From: Thalassotalea sp. LPB0316 | GTDB lineage: Bacteria > Pseudomonadota > Gammaproteobacteria > Enterobacterales > Alteromonadaceae | Assembly (NCBI RefSeq): GCF_014898095.1 | Contig: NZ_CP062946.1 | Location: forward strand, 3,224,001 to 3,288,000 | Length of the DNA: 64,000 bases | Reading direction: 5' to 3' | Shown here: positions 17,029 through 25,361 of the stretch, piece after piece | Layout: each line of letters begins with the position of its first letter | How positions within the stretch are numbered: position 1 is the stretch's first letter | Position numbers and translations under genes: made by a program | The notes under the pieces: model-generated | The model's database searches: none | What the model was told of the DNA's origin: nothing | What the model saw: only the letters and a program-made list of their open reading frames with translations

Positions 17029-17677
17029 TTTTGTCCTCTAATTGATTTCCGAGAAGCGCCTGAATGGCTTTCGGGCTTATTCTTTTCAAAGGCACTGCGC
17101 TAAAATTGGCGATGCCTCTCGTGTAAACTTGTGCCGCTTTTGACCAGTCACCTACGGCAACAGGCGCTTGCATATCAAATCCTTTTTGCTGGTTCTGATG
17201 GTCTGCAATACCCTGTAATAGCCTTGGGTATTCACCCACTTCGTCCCGCAGCAAGTAAGCCTGGTAGCGTGTTAAAAACTCTTTTTGCTTAAAGGGGTAT
17301 TCCCTGTCATCAACTTTGCAGAGTTCAACCCATCCCCCCATGTCTGAAATCACGCGGTGGATAAGTGCATCGTCAAACATCACGGATGTCCAAGCGCCAA
17401 CCTGACGAACAGCCTTGTCAACTTTGTTCCAAGCAACCATGGCTCTTGAACCCGAGTTGCCATCGATATGCTTGATGACGTCAGCGGGCTTTGGAAAAAA
17501 TTGCCCAGTATCCGGTGATTGAATATGCCGAGTCAGACCGATTCGCACTTCTTCAATGCTATAAGCACGAAGGGCTTCAAATGCGATGGATAGCAATTGC
17601 GGTGATAAGCTTTTGCCATACATGGCCCAAGCTGCTCCCCAAACTTCAGCAAACTCGCGTTTATCAACCTCCTGCAC
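17015..17677 (-). CDS. Phage-replication-like hypothetical protein (P-like position)
   Basis: About 220 aa from a proposed GTG at 17677, which has GGGAGG nine bases upstream and starts inside the end of the preceding gene. A longer reading from ATG 17743 would overlap that gene by 80 bp and is less likely. The segment IGLTRHIQSPDTGQFFPKPA resembles the N-terminal part of phage replication proteins that load helicase (P-like, DUF6475-type). No Walker motif is seen. It follows a phage O-like gene, as in lambdoid replication modules. Whether it still acts in ICE replication is unknown. Confidence 0.55.
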   Translation of the reverse strand: MQEVDKREFAEVWGAAWAMYGKSLSPQLLSIAFEALRAYSIEEVRIGLTRHIQSPDTGQFFPKPADVIKHIDGNSGSRAMVAWNKVDKAVRQVGAWTSVMFDDALIHRVISDMGGWVELCKVDDREYPFKQKEFLTRYQAYLLRDEVGEYPRLLQGIADHQNQQKGFDMQAPVAVGDWSKAAQVYTRGIANFSAVPLKRISPKAIQALLGNQLEDKNEND

Positions 17678-18533
17678 TTGAACGAACCTCCCGAATACCT
17701 GGTCCGGCCCAGCTTTCAGCGATGCGACGATTGCTTTCTTCAATATTCAATTGGTGATTGCTGCCCTTTAGGCTCGTCGATGATTGCTGTACTTCATCAA
17801 TGCGAACGTACTCGTCTTCCCATTGCCGGTTTAAAAGCCAGTTATGTGGCATAGGGGTCTTAGTCCGATCTTGATACTGCAATCGGTTGTCTCGTTGCTC
17901 TTTCCAGCGTGTTAGCACTTCCAAGGCGAGTTCATGGTCTTCATTGAGGCCCATGCGTAGCCATTCTTCTTTGGCTTTCGCTTTTTTTTCTTTGCGTATT
18001 TGTACATCCCAGAAGTCTTCAAACTGTATGTGGTCAACAGTTTTAACTGTTGGTTTATTGCTTCTCTCAGAGTCATCCGACCGTTGAGAGTCCCTTACCG
18101 GGTTGCCATCAGGCATAAACAATGATGAAAATTCTTCTGGTAGCCGAGCTTGAAAAGCGGCAAGAGATTTCAAAAGCGATGCCATACCAACGAAGTCGGC
18201 AGGTACATCTTTAAGTAACCGAAAGGCAGCCTTACCTTGGTTCGGGTTTTCGATTGGGTTGTGCTTCAGAAAGCTCCGAATCAAAGTCCAACCGGATTCC
18301 TCGCAACGAATGAGGAACTGATCTTGTTCTAACTCATTTAGAGCCTTGGCAACCTGTTGCTCATCCCAGTTCAAGTCAGAAGCAACGTAACCAATCGGTA
18401 ATCGAAAGCAGCCAAGCAAATTACAATGTGGGCATGTAAGCAAATACAGTCCTAGCAACTTCGCTGAGTCACTCCAGGACAAAACGTTTTGCTTTAGCCA
18501 AAAGCGGGTATAGACCTTGCCATAATCACGCAT
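17664..18533 (-). CDS. Phage O-like replication initiation protein
   Basis: A 289-aa protein. The N-terminal part (about 1-100) looks like the winged-helix domain of phage replication initiators: VYTRFWLKQ, LGLYLLTCPHCNLLGCFRLP, and RSFLKHNPIENPNQ. The middle is a charged linker (145-165). A second helical segment (170-235) starts FEDFWDVQIRKEKKAKAKEEW, a pattern common to phage initiators and primosome proteins. It lies between croS and the P-like gene, so the order Cro-O-P resembles a lambdoid early region. The same conserved block is found in SXT-type ICEs. The function in the ICE has not been shown, as far as I know. Confidence 0.6.
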   Translation of the reverse strand: MRDYGKVYTRFWLKQNVLSWSDSAKLLGLYLLTCPHCNLLGCFRLPIGYVASDLNWDEQQVAKALNELEQDQFLIRCEESGWTLIRSFLKHNPIENPNQGKAAFRLLKDVPADFVGMASLLKSLAAFQARLPEEFSSLFMPDGNPVRDSQRSDDSERSNKPTVKTVDHIQFEDFWDVQIRKEKKAKAKEEWLRMGLNEDHELALEVLTRWKEQRDNRLQYQDRTKTPMPHNWLLNRQWEDEYVRIDEVQQSSTSLKGSNHQLNIEESNRRIAESWAGPGIREVRSSAGG

Positions 18534-18588
18534 GGAGGAACTCGCTTTTGTGTTTACGTAAAATGCTGACCATTATTTGCCCTTAATC

Positions 18589-18840
18589 CTACTGGTTACT
18601 GGCTTTCAGCTCGCTTGGGCATTCGGGATAGATGTCCGGTCTTAACTGGGATCGGGTTACCTGTCCTTGCGTAGCTTGTTCGATGGGTAAAACGAATTCA
18701 GCGGGAACACGCCCTGATTTATTCAACCAAAACCAGACGTTTTGCTGTTTTGAGTTGATGGCTCGCGCTAATGCTGATTGCCCGCCTACCAAGTCAATGG
18801 CACGGCGGAGATGTTTTTGTGTCGTGTTGAACACTTCCAT
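18589..18840 (-). CDS. croS: CroS, lambda Cro-like repressor
   Basis: An 83-aa protein with a YdaS/Cro-like helix-turn-helix: GGQSALARAINSKQQNVWFW. In SXT/R391 ICEs CroS opposes SetR and is needed for full induction after DNA damage. The start ATG 18840 has AGGAGA upstream. A minus-strand promoter TTGACT (18908-18903), 18 bp, TAACAT (18884-18879) lies in the operator region, giving an approximately 30-nt leader. It heads the leftward transcript running into the replication-like genes and setDC. Confidence 0.9.
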   Translation of the reverse strand: MEVFNTTQKHLRRAIDLVGGQSALARAINSKQQNVWFWLNKSGRVPAEFVLPIEQATQGQVTRSQLRPDIYPECPSELKASNQ

Positions 18841-18851
18841 ACCGTCTCCTG

Positions 18852-18869
18852 TTACAATAAAAACTGTTA
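18852..18869. promoter_or_regulatory. SetR/CroS operator, croS-proximal
   Basis: An 18-bp imperfect palindrome TTACAATAAAAACTGTTA, with half-sites TTACA and TGTTA. It is the outermost of four similar sites and lies in the croS leader. Confidence 0.7.
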
Positions 18870-18881
18870 CAAGATTGAATG

Positions 18882-18899
18882 TTACAGTTTAAACTGTAG
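18882..18899. promoter_or_regulatory. SetR/CroS operator overlapping the croS promoter
   Basis: TTACAGTTTAAACTGTAG, 18 bp with a perfect ACAGTTTAAACTGT core. It lies in the spacer and -10 of the proposed croS promoter, so binding would block leftward transcription. Confidence 0.8.
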
Positions 18900-18905
18900 T
18901 TAAGT

Positions 18906-18923
18906 CAACAGTTAAAATTGTTG
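18906..18923. promoter_or_regulatory. SetR/CroS operator, central
   Basis: CAACAGTTAAAATTGTTG, 18 bp with half-sites CAACA and TGTTG. It overlaps the -35 elements of both divergent promoters. Confidence 0.8.
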
Positions 18924-18949
18924 AAAGGCTACAGTTTTATTTGTAGAAT
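18921..18949 (+). promoter_or_regulatory. setR promoter
   Basis: TTGAAA (18921-18926), 17-bp spacer, TAGAAT (18944-18949). Transcription would start at about 18956, only a few bases before the setR ATG at 18958, so the setR mRNA would be leaderless or nearly so, as with lambda cI from PRM. Confidence 0.65.
18929..18946. promoter_or_regulatory. SetR/CroS operator overlapping the setR promoter
   Basis: CTACAGTTTTATTTGTAG, 18 bp with half-sites CTACA and TGTAG. It lies inside the setR promoter between its -35 and -10. Centre-to-centre spacing to the neighbouring site is 23 bp. Confidence 0.8.
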
Positions 18950-18957
18950 ACGGGCTT

Positions 18958-19605
18958 ATGAAAACTTTATCCGAACGACTAAACCATGCCTTGCAGCTTA
19001 CTGGGGTGACTCAGTCTGAGTTGGCTCGTCGCATTGGTATCAAACAGCAGTCGATCAGCCAGATTTGCTCTGGTAAATCGGCTAGGTCTCGTTACACCAT
19101 GCAGATCGCGGAGGCGCTTCGCGTGAATGCTCATTGGCTCGCCACAGGTGATGGCGAGATTGGCTTGGGGGTCGGTAATGTAGAAGTCGGGCCTGATATT
19201 AAGGGAAGAATTCCTCTCATTAACTGGGTTCAGGCCGGTGATTGGACTGAAATAGCGGAGGGATTTGCCCATGAAGATGCTGAGGAGTGGCGTGAAGTCA
19301 CTGGGAAAGCACATGAGGGTTGTTTCGCACTTCGCGTAAAAGGCGACAGTATGGAAAATCCAAGCGGAAAAAAATCCATACCTGAGGGGGCAGTGATCGT
19401 TGTTGATCCTGAGTTACCTTATTCTTCAGGTTCATTGGTTGTTGCGCGTTTGGATGATTCGAAAGAAGCAACCTTTAAGCAGTTAGTTATTGATGGTGAA
19501 CAGAAGTACCTAAAACCTTTGAACCCGCAATACCCTGCAATACCGATCAACGGCAACTGCACCATCATCGGTGTAGTACGACAAGCTATCATCGATTTCT
19601 GGTAG
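18958..19605 (+). CDS. setR: SetR, CI/LexA-like SOS-cleavable master repressor
   Basis: A 215-aa protein. The N-terminal XRE helix-turn-helix (about 8-60) includes VTQSELARRIGIKQQSISQI. The C-terminal S24 peptidase domain has the autocleavage Ala-Gly bond in WVQAGDW (A93-G94), the nucleophile in GDSMENP (S131) and the general-base lysine in EATFKQL (K174). In SXT/R391 ICEs RecA-stimulated self-cleavage of SetR after DNA damage derepresses setDC. All catalytic residues are intact, so the switch should be functional. No Shine-Dalgarno precedes the ATG, in keeping with the nearly leaderless transcript. It is the last ICE gene before the chromosome junction. Confidence 0.95.
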   Translation: MKTLSERLNHALQLTGVTQSELARRIGIKQQSISQICSGKSARSRYTMQIAEALRVNAHWLATGDGEIGLGVGNVEVGPDIKGRIPLINWVQAGDWTEIAEGFAHEDAEEWREVTGKAHEGCFALRVKGDSMENPSGKKSIPEGAVIVVDPELPYSSGSLVVARLDDSKEATFKQLVIDGEQKYLKPLNPQYPAIPINGNCTIIGVVRQAIIDFW

Positions 19606-19784
19606 CGAAGGAATTTGTGGTTTAGCCACAGTTGTTCATGAGCTGAAGAAGCAACGATTGCAAACAGCTACAACTGAGCATTGGCGCACGCTGAGAGTAA
19701 ATGGTAACCGATTAGATAACCATTGATTGTTTATAAAGTCAAGATCAGCGAAAATAGCGGCCAATTACGATTAACACGACGGAT

Positions 19785-19812
19785 TTGACAAGCGAAGAAC
19801 TGAAAATAGAGT
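19785..19812 (+). promoter_or_regulatory. Candidate ICE-borne promoter for prfC
   Basis: A consensus -35 TTGACA (19785-19790), 16-bp spacer and TAGAGT (19807-19812), about 50 bp before the prfC ATG. An ICE-supplied prfC promoter is established for SXT; this is the best match seen. Confidence 0.5.
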
Positions 19813-19824
19813 ACTTCCAAAAGT

Positions 19825-19845
19825 GTGTACAAATCCGTGTACAAA
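19825..19845. repeat. Paired GTGTACAAA direct repeats at the junction
   Basis: Two exact 9-bp copies (19825-19833 and 19837-19845) in a 12-bp period, 16 bp before the prfC start. They could be integrase arm-type or core-flanking sites. Confidence 0.4.
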
Positions 19846-19861
19846 CTAAAAGAATTTATAC

Positions 19862-21448
19862 ATGGCAAACCAAGATTTTCTTAATGAAATCAATAAGCGA
19901 AGGACCTTTGCTATCATCTCGCACCCCGATGCGGGTAAAACAACGATCACCGAAAAGGTGCTTTTATTCGGTCAAGCGCTACAAAAAGCCGGCACTGTAA
20001 AAGGTAAAAAGTCAGGTCAGCACGCCAAGTCTGACTGGATGGAAATGGAAAAAGATCGCGGGATCTCGATCACCACCTCGGTTATGCAGTTTCCGTACAA
20101 CGACTGCCTAGTCAACCTGCTCGATACACCTGGTCACGAAGATTTCTCTGAAGATACATACCGCACACTAACCGCGGTAGATTCGTGTTTAATGGTTATC
20201 GATACGGCAAAGGGTGTCGAGGACAGAACCATTAAATTAATGGAAGTTACTCGCCTGCGCGATACCCCGATTATTACCTTCATGAACAAAATGGACCGCG
20301 ATACGCGTGACCCTATGGAAGTCATGGATGAAGTTGAAGATGTTTTAAAAATAAAATGTGCCCCCATTACTTGGCCAATTGGCATGGGTAAAGAATTTAA
20401 AGGTGTGTATAACATTTTAACTGATGAAACGATTTTGTATCAGTCAGGCCAAGGCCATACCATTCAAGAAAAGCGAGTGATTAAAGGTTTAGACAACCCA
20501 GATCTCGATGCTGCGATTGGTAGTTTTGCCGACGATTTACGCGACGAGTTAGAACTTGTTGTTGGCGCTTCTCATGAATTCGATCTCGATGAATTCTTAA
20601 AAGGTGAGTTAACACCGGTATTCTTTGGTACCGCTTTAGGTAACTTTGGTGTAGACCATATGCTAGATGGTTTAACCCAGTGGGCACCAACACCATTACC
20701 ACGCAAAACCGATGGCCGCGATGTTGAAGCAACCGAAGAAAAGTTTTCAGGCTTCGTCTTTAAGATCCAAGCGAATATGGATCCAAAACACCGTGACCGC
20801 ATAGCGTTTATGCGCATTGTTTCAGGCAAATACACCAAAGGCATGAAAATGCGCCAAGTACGTATTGGTAAAGATGTAAAAATTGCCGATGCTGTAACCT
20901 TTATGGCAGGTGATCGTGCCAATGTTGAAGAAGCCTATGCCGGTGATATTATTGGTTTACACAACCACGGCAGTATTCAAATTGGTGATACCTTTACCCA
21001 AGGTGAAGAAATGAAGTTCACGGGTATTCCAAACTTCGCACCTGAGATGTTCCGCCGTATTCGTTTAAAAGATCCGTTGAAGCAAAAGCAATTACAAAAA
21101 GGTTTAATCCAGTTATCTGAAGAAGGCGCGGTTCAAGTATTTCGACCGCTCAACTCGAACGATATGATTGTTGGCGCGGTTGGTGTGCTTCAGTTTGAAG
21201 TGGTCGTGCAGCGTTTAAAAACCGAATACAACGTTGATGCGATTTACGAATCAATCAGCATCGCAACTGCCCGTTGGTGCACTTGTAAAGACGAGCGCAC
21301 ATTGGAGCAGTTTAGAAAGAAAGCGTTTGATAACCTCGCGCTTGATGGCGGCGATAATTTAACTTATATCGCACCAACGATGGTCAATTTGAGCTTGGCG
21401 CAAGAGCGTCACCCTGATATTGAGTTCCATCAAACCAGAGAGCATTAA
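19862..21448 (+). CDS. prfC: Peptide chain release factor 3 (RF3)
   Basis: A 528-aa GTPase that recycles RF1/RF2 from the ribosome after peptide release. G1 SHPDAGKTT, switch [10 protein letters not shown] and G4 NKMDRD are intact, the length matches E. coli RF3 (529 aa), and the C-terminus ends in the conserved FHQTREH. It is the known chromosomal target of SXT/R391 ICEs. The reading frame is whole after insertion. Only the first ten or so residues ([10 protein letters not shown]) differ from what I would expect in other bacteria, in keeping with an ICE-derived N-terminus. No strong Shine-Dalgarno is seen before the ATG. Confidence 0.97.
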   Translation: MANQDFLNEINKRRTFAIISHPDAGKTTITEKVLLFGQALQKAGTVKGKKSGQHAKSDWMEMEKDRGISITTSVMQFPYNDCLVNLLDTPGHEDFSEDTYRTLTAVDSCLMVIDTAKGVEDRTIKLMEVTRLRDTPIITFMNKMDRDTRDPMEVMDEVEDVLKIKCAPITWPIGMGKEFKGVYNILTDETILYQSGQGHTIQEKRVIKGLDNPDLDAAIGSFADDLRDELELVVGASHEFDLDEFLKGELTPVFFGTALGNFGVDHMLDGLTQWAPTPLPRKTDGRDVEATEEKFSGFVFKIQANMDPKHRDRIAFMRIVSGKYTKGMKMRQVRIGKDVKIADAVTFMAGDRANVEEAYAGDIIGLHNHGSIQIGDTFTQGEEMKFTGIPNFAPEMFRRIRLKDPLKQKQLQKGLIQLSEEGAVQVFRPLNSNDMIVGAVGVLQFEVVVQRLKTEYNVDAIYESISIATARWCTCKDERTLEQFRKKAFDNLALDGGDNLTYIAPTMVNLSLAQERHPDIEFHQTREH

Positions 21449-21454
21449 TTAAAG

Positions 21455-21598
21455 ATTCCCGCCTGCGCGGGAATGACGAAAAGATATAACGCCATTTCTG
21501 CCTTCGTGGGAATGACGAGTCAAATAACCGTCATTTCTGCCTTTGCGGGAATAACGAAAAAATATAACGTCATACCGCACTCGATGCGGTATCTCATG
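21455..21598. repeat. Tandem cluster of palindromic intergenic repeats
   Basis: Three or four related units between prfC and argS. The first is a clean hairpin, ATTCCCGC (21455-21462) with GCGGGAAT (21467-21474). The next two are degenerate CGTCATTTCTGCCTTTGCGGGAATRACG-like units, separated by a short ATATAAC-type spacer. The last is ACCGCA (21573-21578) with TGCGGT (21585-21590). Related palindromes occur at 52630-52652 and 52912-52942. They may also help end prfC transcription. Confidence 0.7.
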
Positions 21599-21627
21599 CG
21601 CAATAGCAAAGAGAAAGTGATTACGAA

Positions 21628-23379
21628 ATGAATATTAAACAACTACTATCAGACATTGTATTAAAAGCAATGGTCGATGCAGGCTTACCACAAGACACGA
21701 ACCCTGCCGTGAGCCAATCAACGAAACCACAATTTGGTGATTACCAAGCGAACGGCGTCATGGGCGCAGCTAAAAAGCTAAAAACCAACCCGCGAGAATT
21801 AGCTACTAAAGTTGTTGAAAGCTTAACTCCGGCATTAGTTGATGCAGGCATCGCTGAGAAAATTGAATTAGCTGGCCCAGGCTTTATCAATATTCATTTA
21901 TCAAAAACTTGGTTAGCAAGCGCTCTGGCACAAGCGGCTAACGATGAAAAACTTGGCGTAACACAGCGTGCAGAGCCACAAACCGTAGTGGTTGACTATT
22001 CTGCGCCAAACTTAGCAAAAGAAATGCACGTAGGCCACCTGCGCTCCACGATTATCGGTGATGCAGTCGTTCGCGCACTAGAATTTAGAGGCGATAAAGT
22101 GATCCGTCAAAATCACATGGGTGATTGGGGCACACAATTTGGGATGTTATTAGCGCATTTAAGCGATAAATTAGCCGCTAATGAAGTTGCGGAAACAGCC
22201 CTAGCCGACTTAGAGAACTTCTACCGCGAAGCAAAAGTGCGCTTCGATGAAGAAGACGGCTTTGCCGATCGCGCGCGTGAATACGTCGTAAAACTGCAAA
22301 GTGGTGACGCCGATTGCGCAACGTTATGGCAACAATTTATCGATATCTCAATTCACCACTCTGAAGAGATTTACGATAAGTTAAACGTCACCTTAACCCG
22401 TCAAGATATCATGGGCGAAAGTGCTTACAACCCAGACTTGCCTGCTGTTATCGACGAACTTATGGCAAAAGGTATCGCAGTAGAAGATCAAGGCGCAAAG
22501 GTTGTGTTCATTGAAGAAATGGCTAATAAAGATGGCGAACCTTCGGTCTTTATCGTACAAAAATCTGGTGGTGGCTATCTTTACGCAACAACCGATTTAT
22601 CAGCTTGTCGCTACCGTTCGAATGAATTAAACGCAGACCGTATCATTATTTTTACTGATGCACGCCAAGCGCTTCACTTTAAACAAGTTGAAATTGTTGC
22701 TCGCAAAGCTGGTTTCTTGCCAGAAAACGTTGCCTACGATCACTGCCCATTTGGCATGATGATGGGCGACGATGGCAAACCATTTAAAACCCGTACTGGC
22801 GGCACCATTAAGTTAGCAGACTTACTTGATGAAGCCGTTACTCGCGCAACCGAGCTCATCAAAGAAAAGAACCCAGAGATGCCAGCAGAGCAACTTAGCG
22901 AAGTTGCTCAAAAAGTCGGTATTGGCGCGGTTAAATTTGCCGATTTATCGAAAAACCGCACCAGTGATTACATCTTTAACTGGAAAACTATGCTGAGCTT
23001 TGAAGGTGCAACTGCGCCTTACTTACAATACGCGTATTCACGTATTCAAAGTATTTTCACTAAAGCTGGGGTGAAAAGTGAGCAACTACCTAGCCAAGCA
23101 ACGATAGTTGAACCACAAGAAAAAGCATTAGCACTTAAATTGCTACAGTTAGAAGAAGTGCTCGACGCGGTGATCAGTGATGGCACACCTAACTTGTTAT
23201 GTAATTACTTATACGAGCTTGCGAGTCTTTACATGAGCTTTTATGAAGCCTGCCCAATTCTCAAAGACGGCATTGACGAAGAGACCAAACTTTCGCGTTT
23301 AGCCCTTTGTCATGCAATTGCTAATACCTTAGAAAAAGGCTTAGACATCTTGGGTATTGAAGTCATGGAGCGCATGTAG
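21628..23379 (+). CDS. argS: Arginyl-tRNA synthetase
   Basis: A 583-aa class I synthetase charging tRNA-Arg in the cytoplasm. The N-terminal add-1 domain (about 1-85) is followed by the HIGH-type motif HVGHLRST near residue 137. Then come GDWGTQFG, the catalytic core with FKTRTGG, and a DALR anticodon-binding domain ending in LGIEVMERM. The length is close to the E. coli enzyme. A strong terminator follows. Confidence 0.97.
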   Translation: MNIKQLLSDIVLKAMVDAGLPQDTNPAVSQSTKPQFGDYQANGVMGAAKKLKTNPRELATKVVESLTPALVDAGIAEKIELAGPGFINIHLSKTWLASALAQAANDEKLGVTQRAEPQTVVVDYSAPNLAKEMHVGHLRSTIIGDAVVRALEFRGDKVIRQNHMGDWGTQFGMLLAHLSDKLAANEVAETALADLENFYREAKVRFDEEDGFADRAREYVVKLQSGDADCATLWQQFIDISIHHSEEIYDKLNVTLTRQDIMGESAYNPDLPAVIDELMAKGIAVEDQGAKVVFIEEMANKDGEPSVFIVQKSGGGYLYATTDLSACRYRSNELNADRIIIFTDARQALHFKQVEIVARKAGFLPENVAYDHCPFGMMMGDDGKPFKTRTGGTIKLADLLDEAVTRATELIKEKNPEMPAEQLSEVAQKVGIGAVKFADLSKNRTSDYIFNWKTMLSFEGATAPYLQYAYSRIQSIFTKAGVKSEQLPSQATIVEPQEKALALKLLQLEEVLDAVISDGTPNLLCNYLYELASLYMSFYEACPILKDGIDEETKLSRLALCHAIANTLEKGLDILGIEVMERM

Positions 23380-23406
23380 CATTAACTGCATAATCTGATT
23401 ACACTA

Positions 23407-23434
23407 AAGGCTATCAAATTTGATAGCCTTTTTA
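23407..23434 (+). terminator. argS terminator
   Basis: AAGGCTATCA (23407-23416) pairs with TGATAGCCTT (23421-23430) around AATT, followed by a T-run. Confidence 0.9.
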
Positions 23435-23459
23435 TTAGCCTTTTTATTAGCCAATGACC

Positions 23460-24239
23460 ATGTTTTTTACCGACAGCCATTGCCATTTTGATTTCAAAGC
23501 GTTCGACCAAGCGCGTGAGTCAATCGCGAAAAGCTGCTTAAACCTTGGTGTGCATCAACTGATAGTGCCGGCTATCGCACCAAGTAATTGGCATCAAGTA
23601 TTAACCCTTTCAACAGCAACTCCACTCAAACTGCACAAAGCACTTGGTATTCATCCTTGGTTCTTAAATGACTTAACAACAGATCACCTTGATCAATTAT
23701 TAGCCTTATTGCTGCAATACAAAGATAGCTTAATCGCCGTCGGTGAAATAGGTATTGACGGAAAAATAGCGGAAGAGCACGATAACCTGAGCAAACAAAT
23801 CGAGTTTTTTGACCGCCAATTAACTATTGCCAAACAAGTACAATTGCCGGTAATCATCCATCATAGAAAGTCCCACCCTTTATTGGTCGAGCGGTTAAAA
23901 GCCAGTAAGTTCGACGGCGGTGGGGTTATTCACGCATTTTCAGGAAGTTATCAACAAGCCAAACACTATCTTGATTTGGGTTTTAAATTGGGGATTGGTG
24001 GTACAATTACTTATCAACGCGCGCAAAAAACGCTCAACACAGTCCGTAAACTACCACTCGACGCCATAGTATTGGAAACAGATGCCCCGGCCATGCCTAT
24101 TTTTGAGCAATCAACTGAGCACAATAGCCCGCAAAATATCCCAGTAATTTTTGATTATCTGGTCAAACTAAGAACAGAGCCGAAAGAAATGATCGCTCAA
24201 CAGATCGAAAACAACATCAATAAAGCCTTTTGTCTTTAA
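23460..24239 (+). CDS. TatD-family metal-dependent hydrolase (YjjV-like)
   Basis: About 259 aa, a TIM-barrel hydrolase of the TatD DNase family. The metal and active-site motifs are in order: DSHCHFD near the start, VGEIGID, IIHHRKSH, HAFSGS, and LETDAPAMP. The family has 3'-5' exonuclease or deoxyribonuclease activity. The motif order fits the YjjV branch better than TatD itself. Two in-frame ATGs lie at 23454 and 23460, and the second places DSHCHFD at the usual distance from the N-terminus. The ribosome site is weak. Confidence 0.87.
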   Translation: MFFTDSHCHFDFKAFDQARESIAKSCLNLGVHQLIVPAIAPSNWHQVLTLSTATPLKLHKALGIHPWFLNDLTTDHLDQLLALLLQYKDSLIAVGEIGIDGKIAEEHDNLSKQIEFFDRQLTIAKQVQLPVIIHHRKSHPLLVERLKASKFDGGGVIHAFSGSYQQAKHYLDLGFKLGIGGTITYQRAQKTLNTVRKLPLDAIVLETDAPAMPIFEQSTEHNSPQNIPVIFDYLVKLRTEPKEMIAQQIENNINKAFCL

Positions 24240-24373
24240 TTTTTATTTCTTTATAAAACAATAACCTAAATTATCATCAGTACAGACATAGGCGATTAAA
24301 CACACAAAACAGTTCATTTTTGAAAGCAAAGATGAAATAATACACACTCAATTACAAGTAGTAAGGTTGAATT

Positions 24374-24520
24374 ATGGCGACTTCAGAAGCGAATCAGACA
24401 CAAATCAATGAAACAGCAACTGAGCACAAGGTTTCATTGGAGCAACAATTAGCAGACGCAAACAAGCAAATAGAAGAGCTTAAACTGCAAATTTCATGGC
24501 TTGAGCGTTCATACGAATAA
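24374..24520 (+). CDS. Small coiled-coil protein (48 aa)
   Basis: A 48-aa ORF with ATG 24374, AAGG about nine bases upstream, and its own terminator directly after. Residues 20-45 (SLEQQLADANKQIEELKLQI) form heptads typical of a coiled coil. It faintly resembles SlyX-type short coiled-coil proteins but is too short and lacks the SlyX tail. The reading frame between a ribosome site and a terminator makes it likely to be real. The function is unknown. Confidence 0.6.
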   Translation: MATSEANQTQINETATEHKVSLEQQLADANKQIEELKLQISWLERSYE

Positions 24521-24547
24521 TTAAACCAGACCTATTCATTTGTTATT

Positions 24548-24576
24548 AGCGAGCCTTTAGTGCTCGCTTTTTTTTG
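24548..24576 (+). terminator. Terminator after the 48-aa ORF
   Basis: AGCGAGC (24548-24554) pairs with GCTCGCT (24562-24568), followed by eight or nine T. Confidence 0.9.
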
Positions 24577-24633
24577 CTCATTTGAAAACTAAAAACAAAA
24601 TATTTCATCGCAACTTTCAAATTTAGTCGAACG

Positions 24634-25227
24634 TTACGGCTTAGCGCTTGCCACTTTAATTGCTTTATGACGTGCCTTTGAAAAGCTTTTTGCCAGCAAG
24701 AAACCAACAATGCCGGTGAGAATTAATAGCAACCTAGCTTGCTCAAAAAGCTCGTTATTCGCTTGGTTGAGCGAGCTGGTGATCATCTCGTCTTGCAAGG
24801 TAATACGGACATAGCCCAATAGTTTGTCGGCGCGAATTTCACTGGTAAAGCTCGTCTGCTTAACGGCTACATCATCAGTTAATCTTGCTTGGGTACGCTC
24901 AAGAATTGCTTGTGCTTTTTCTGAGTTAATCAGGGTTTGTCCGGTAACATCATAAAATACGACATCGTGGATAAACGCTTGCTCACTTGTTCGCTCAGCC
25001 AGTAATGTTAACGCTTTTTTATCACCGCGCTCGAGCAAAATAGCAGCACTGGTCACAAGTTGTTGCAGTTGCAGTTGCCCCACCTGCTGATAATGCTGAT
25101 GAACATTGTTTTTAGACTTTTGATCGCTAATAAAATGAATATTCAAGACAACAACGATAAGCACAACCGCTATAGTTAATTGCAGAATTTTATTATAAAT
25201 CGGCGATATTTTAAGGTATAAAGGCAT
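24634..25227 (-). CDS. YtjB/Smp-like inner-membrane protein
   Basis: About 197 aa from ATG 25227. A longer reading from 25281 adds 18 residues that do not fit a membrane N-terminus. A transmembrane helix lies near residues 13-32 and a second near 166-182, with a polar region between. The pattern and the divergent position next to serB match the Smp/YtjB family of membrane proteins of unclear function. The bulk of the protein would lie in the periplasm. Confidence 0.75.
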   Translation of the reverse strand: MPLYLKISPIYNKILQLTIAVVLIVVVLNIHFISDQKSKNNVHQHYQQVGQLQLQQLVTSAAILLERGDKKALTLLAERTSEQAFIHDVVFYDVTGQTLINSEKAQAILERTQARLTDDVAVKQTSFTSEIRADKLLGYVRITLQDEMITSSLNQANNELFEQARLLLILTGIVGFLLAKSFSKARHKAIKVASAKP

Positions 25228-25361
25228 CTCTATTCGTTTCTTAAGATGAAAAATATTCGGCAGCCAAGCAAAATCTCTCAAGCTGTAGCTTAACTATACT
25301 GGCTAAATGATGTTTTTAAAATCTAAACGCAATAAATAATATTAAAAGGTTGTAGAAGAAT

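Larger units (their letters stand above)
19606..19861. other. ICE right end and attR region in front of prfC
   Basis: A 256-bp gap with no gene. It holds short inverted repeats (GTGG/CCAC at about 19617-19629; AATGGT/ACCATT at about 19699-19724), a prfC promoter, and paired direct repeats next to the prfC start. SXT/R391 ICEs insert into the 5' end of prfC and supply a new promoter and first codons. The recombination core must therefore lie near the prfC start, but I cannot place it without the empty site. Confidence 0.75.

Noticed and set aside
17664..17743. ATG 17743 as the start of the P-like gene
   Set aside because: It would overlap the preceding gene by 80 bp; GTG 17677 with GGGAGG upstream is more economical, though not proven.
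19862..21448. prfC broken by ICE insertion
   Set aside because: The frame is full length with all GTPase motifs; SXT-type insertion normally restores the 5' end.
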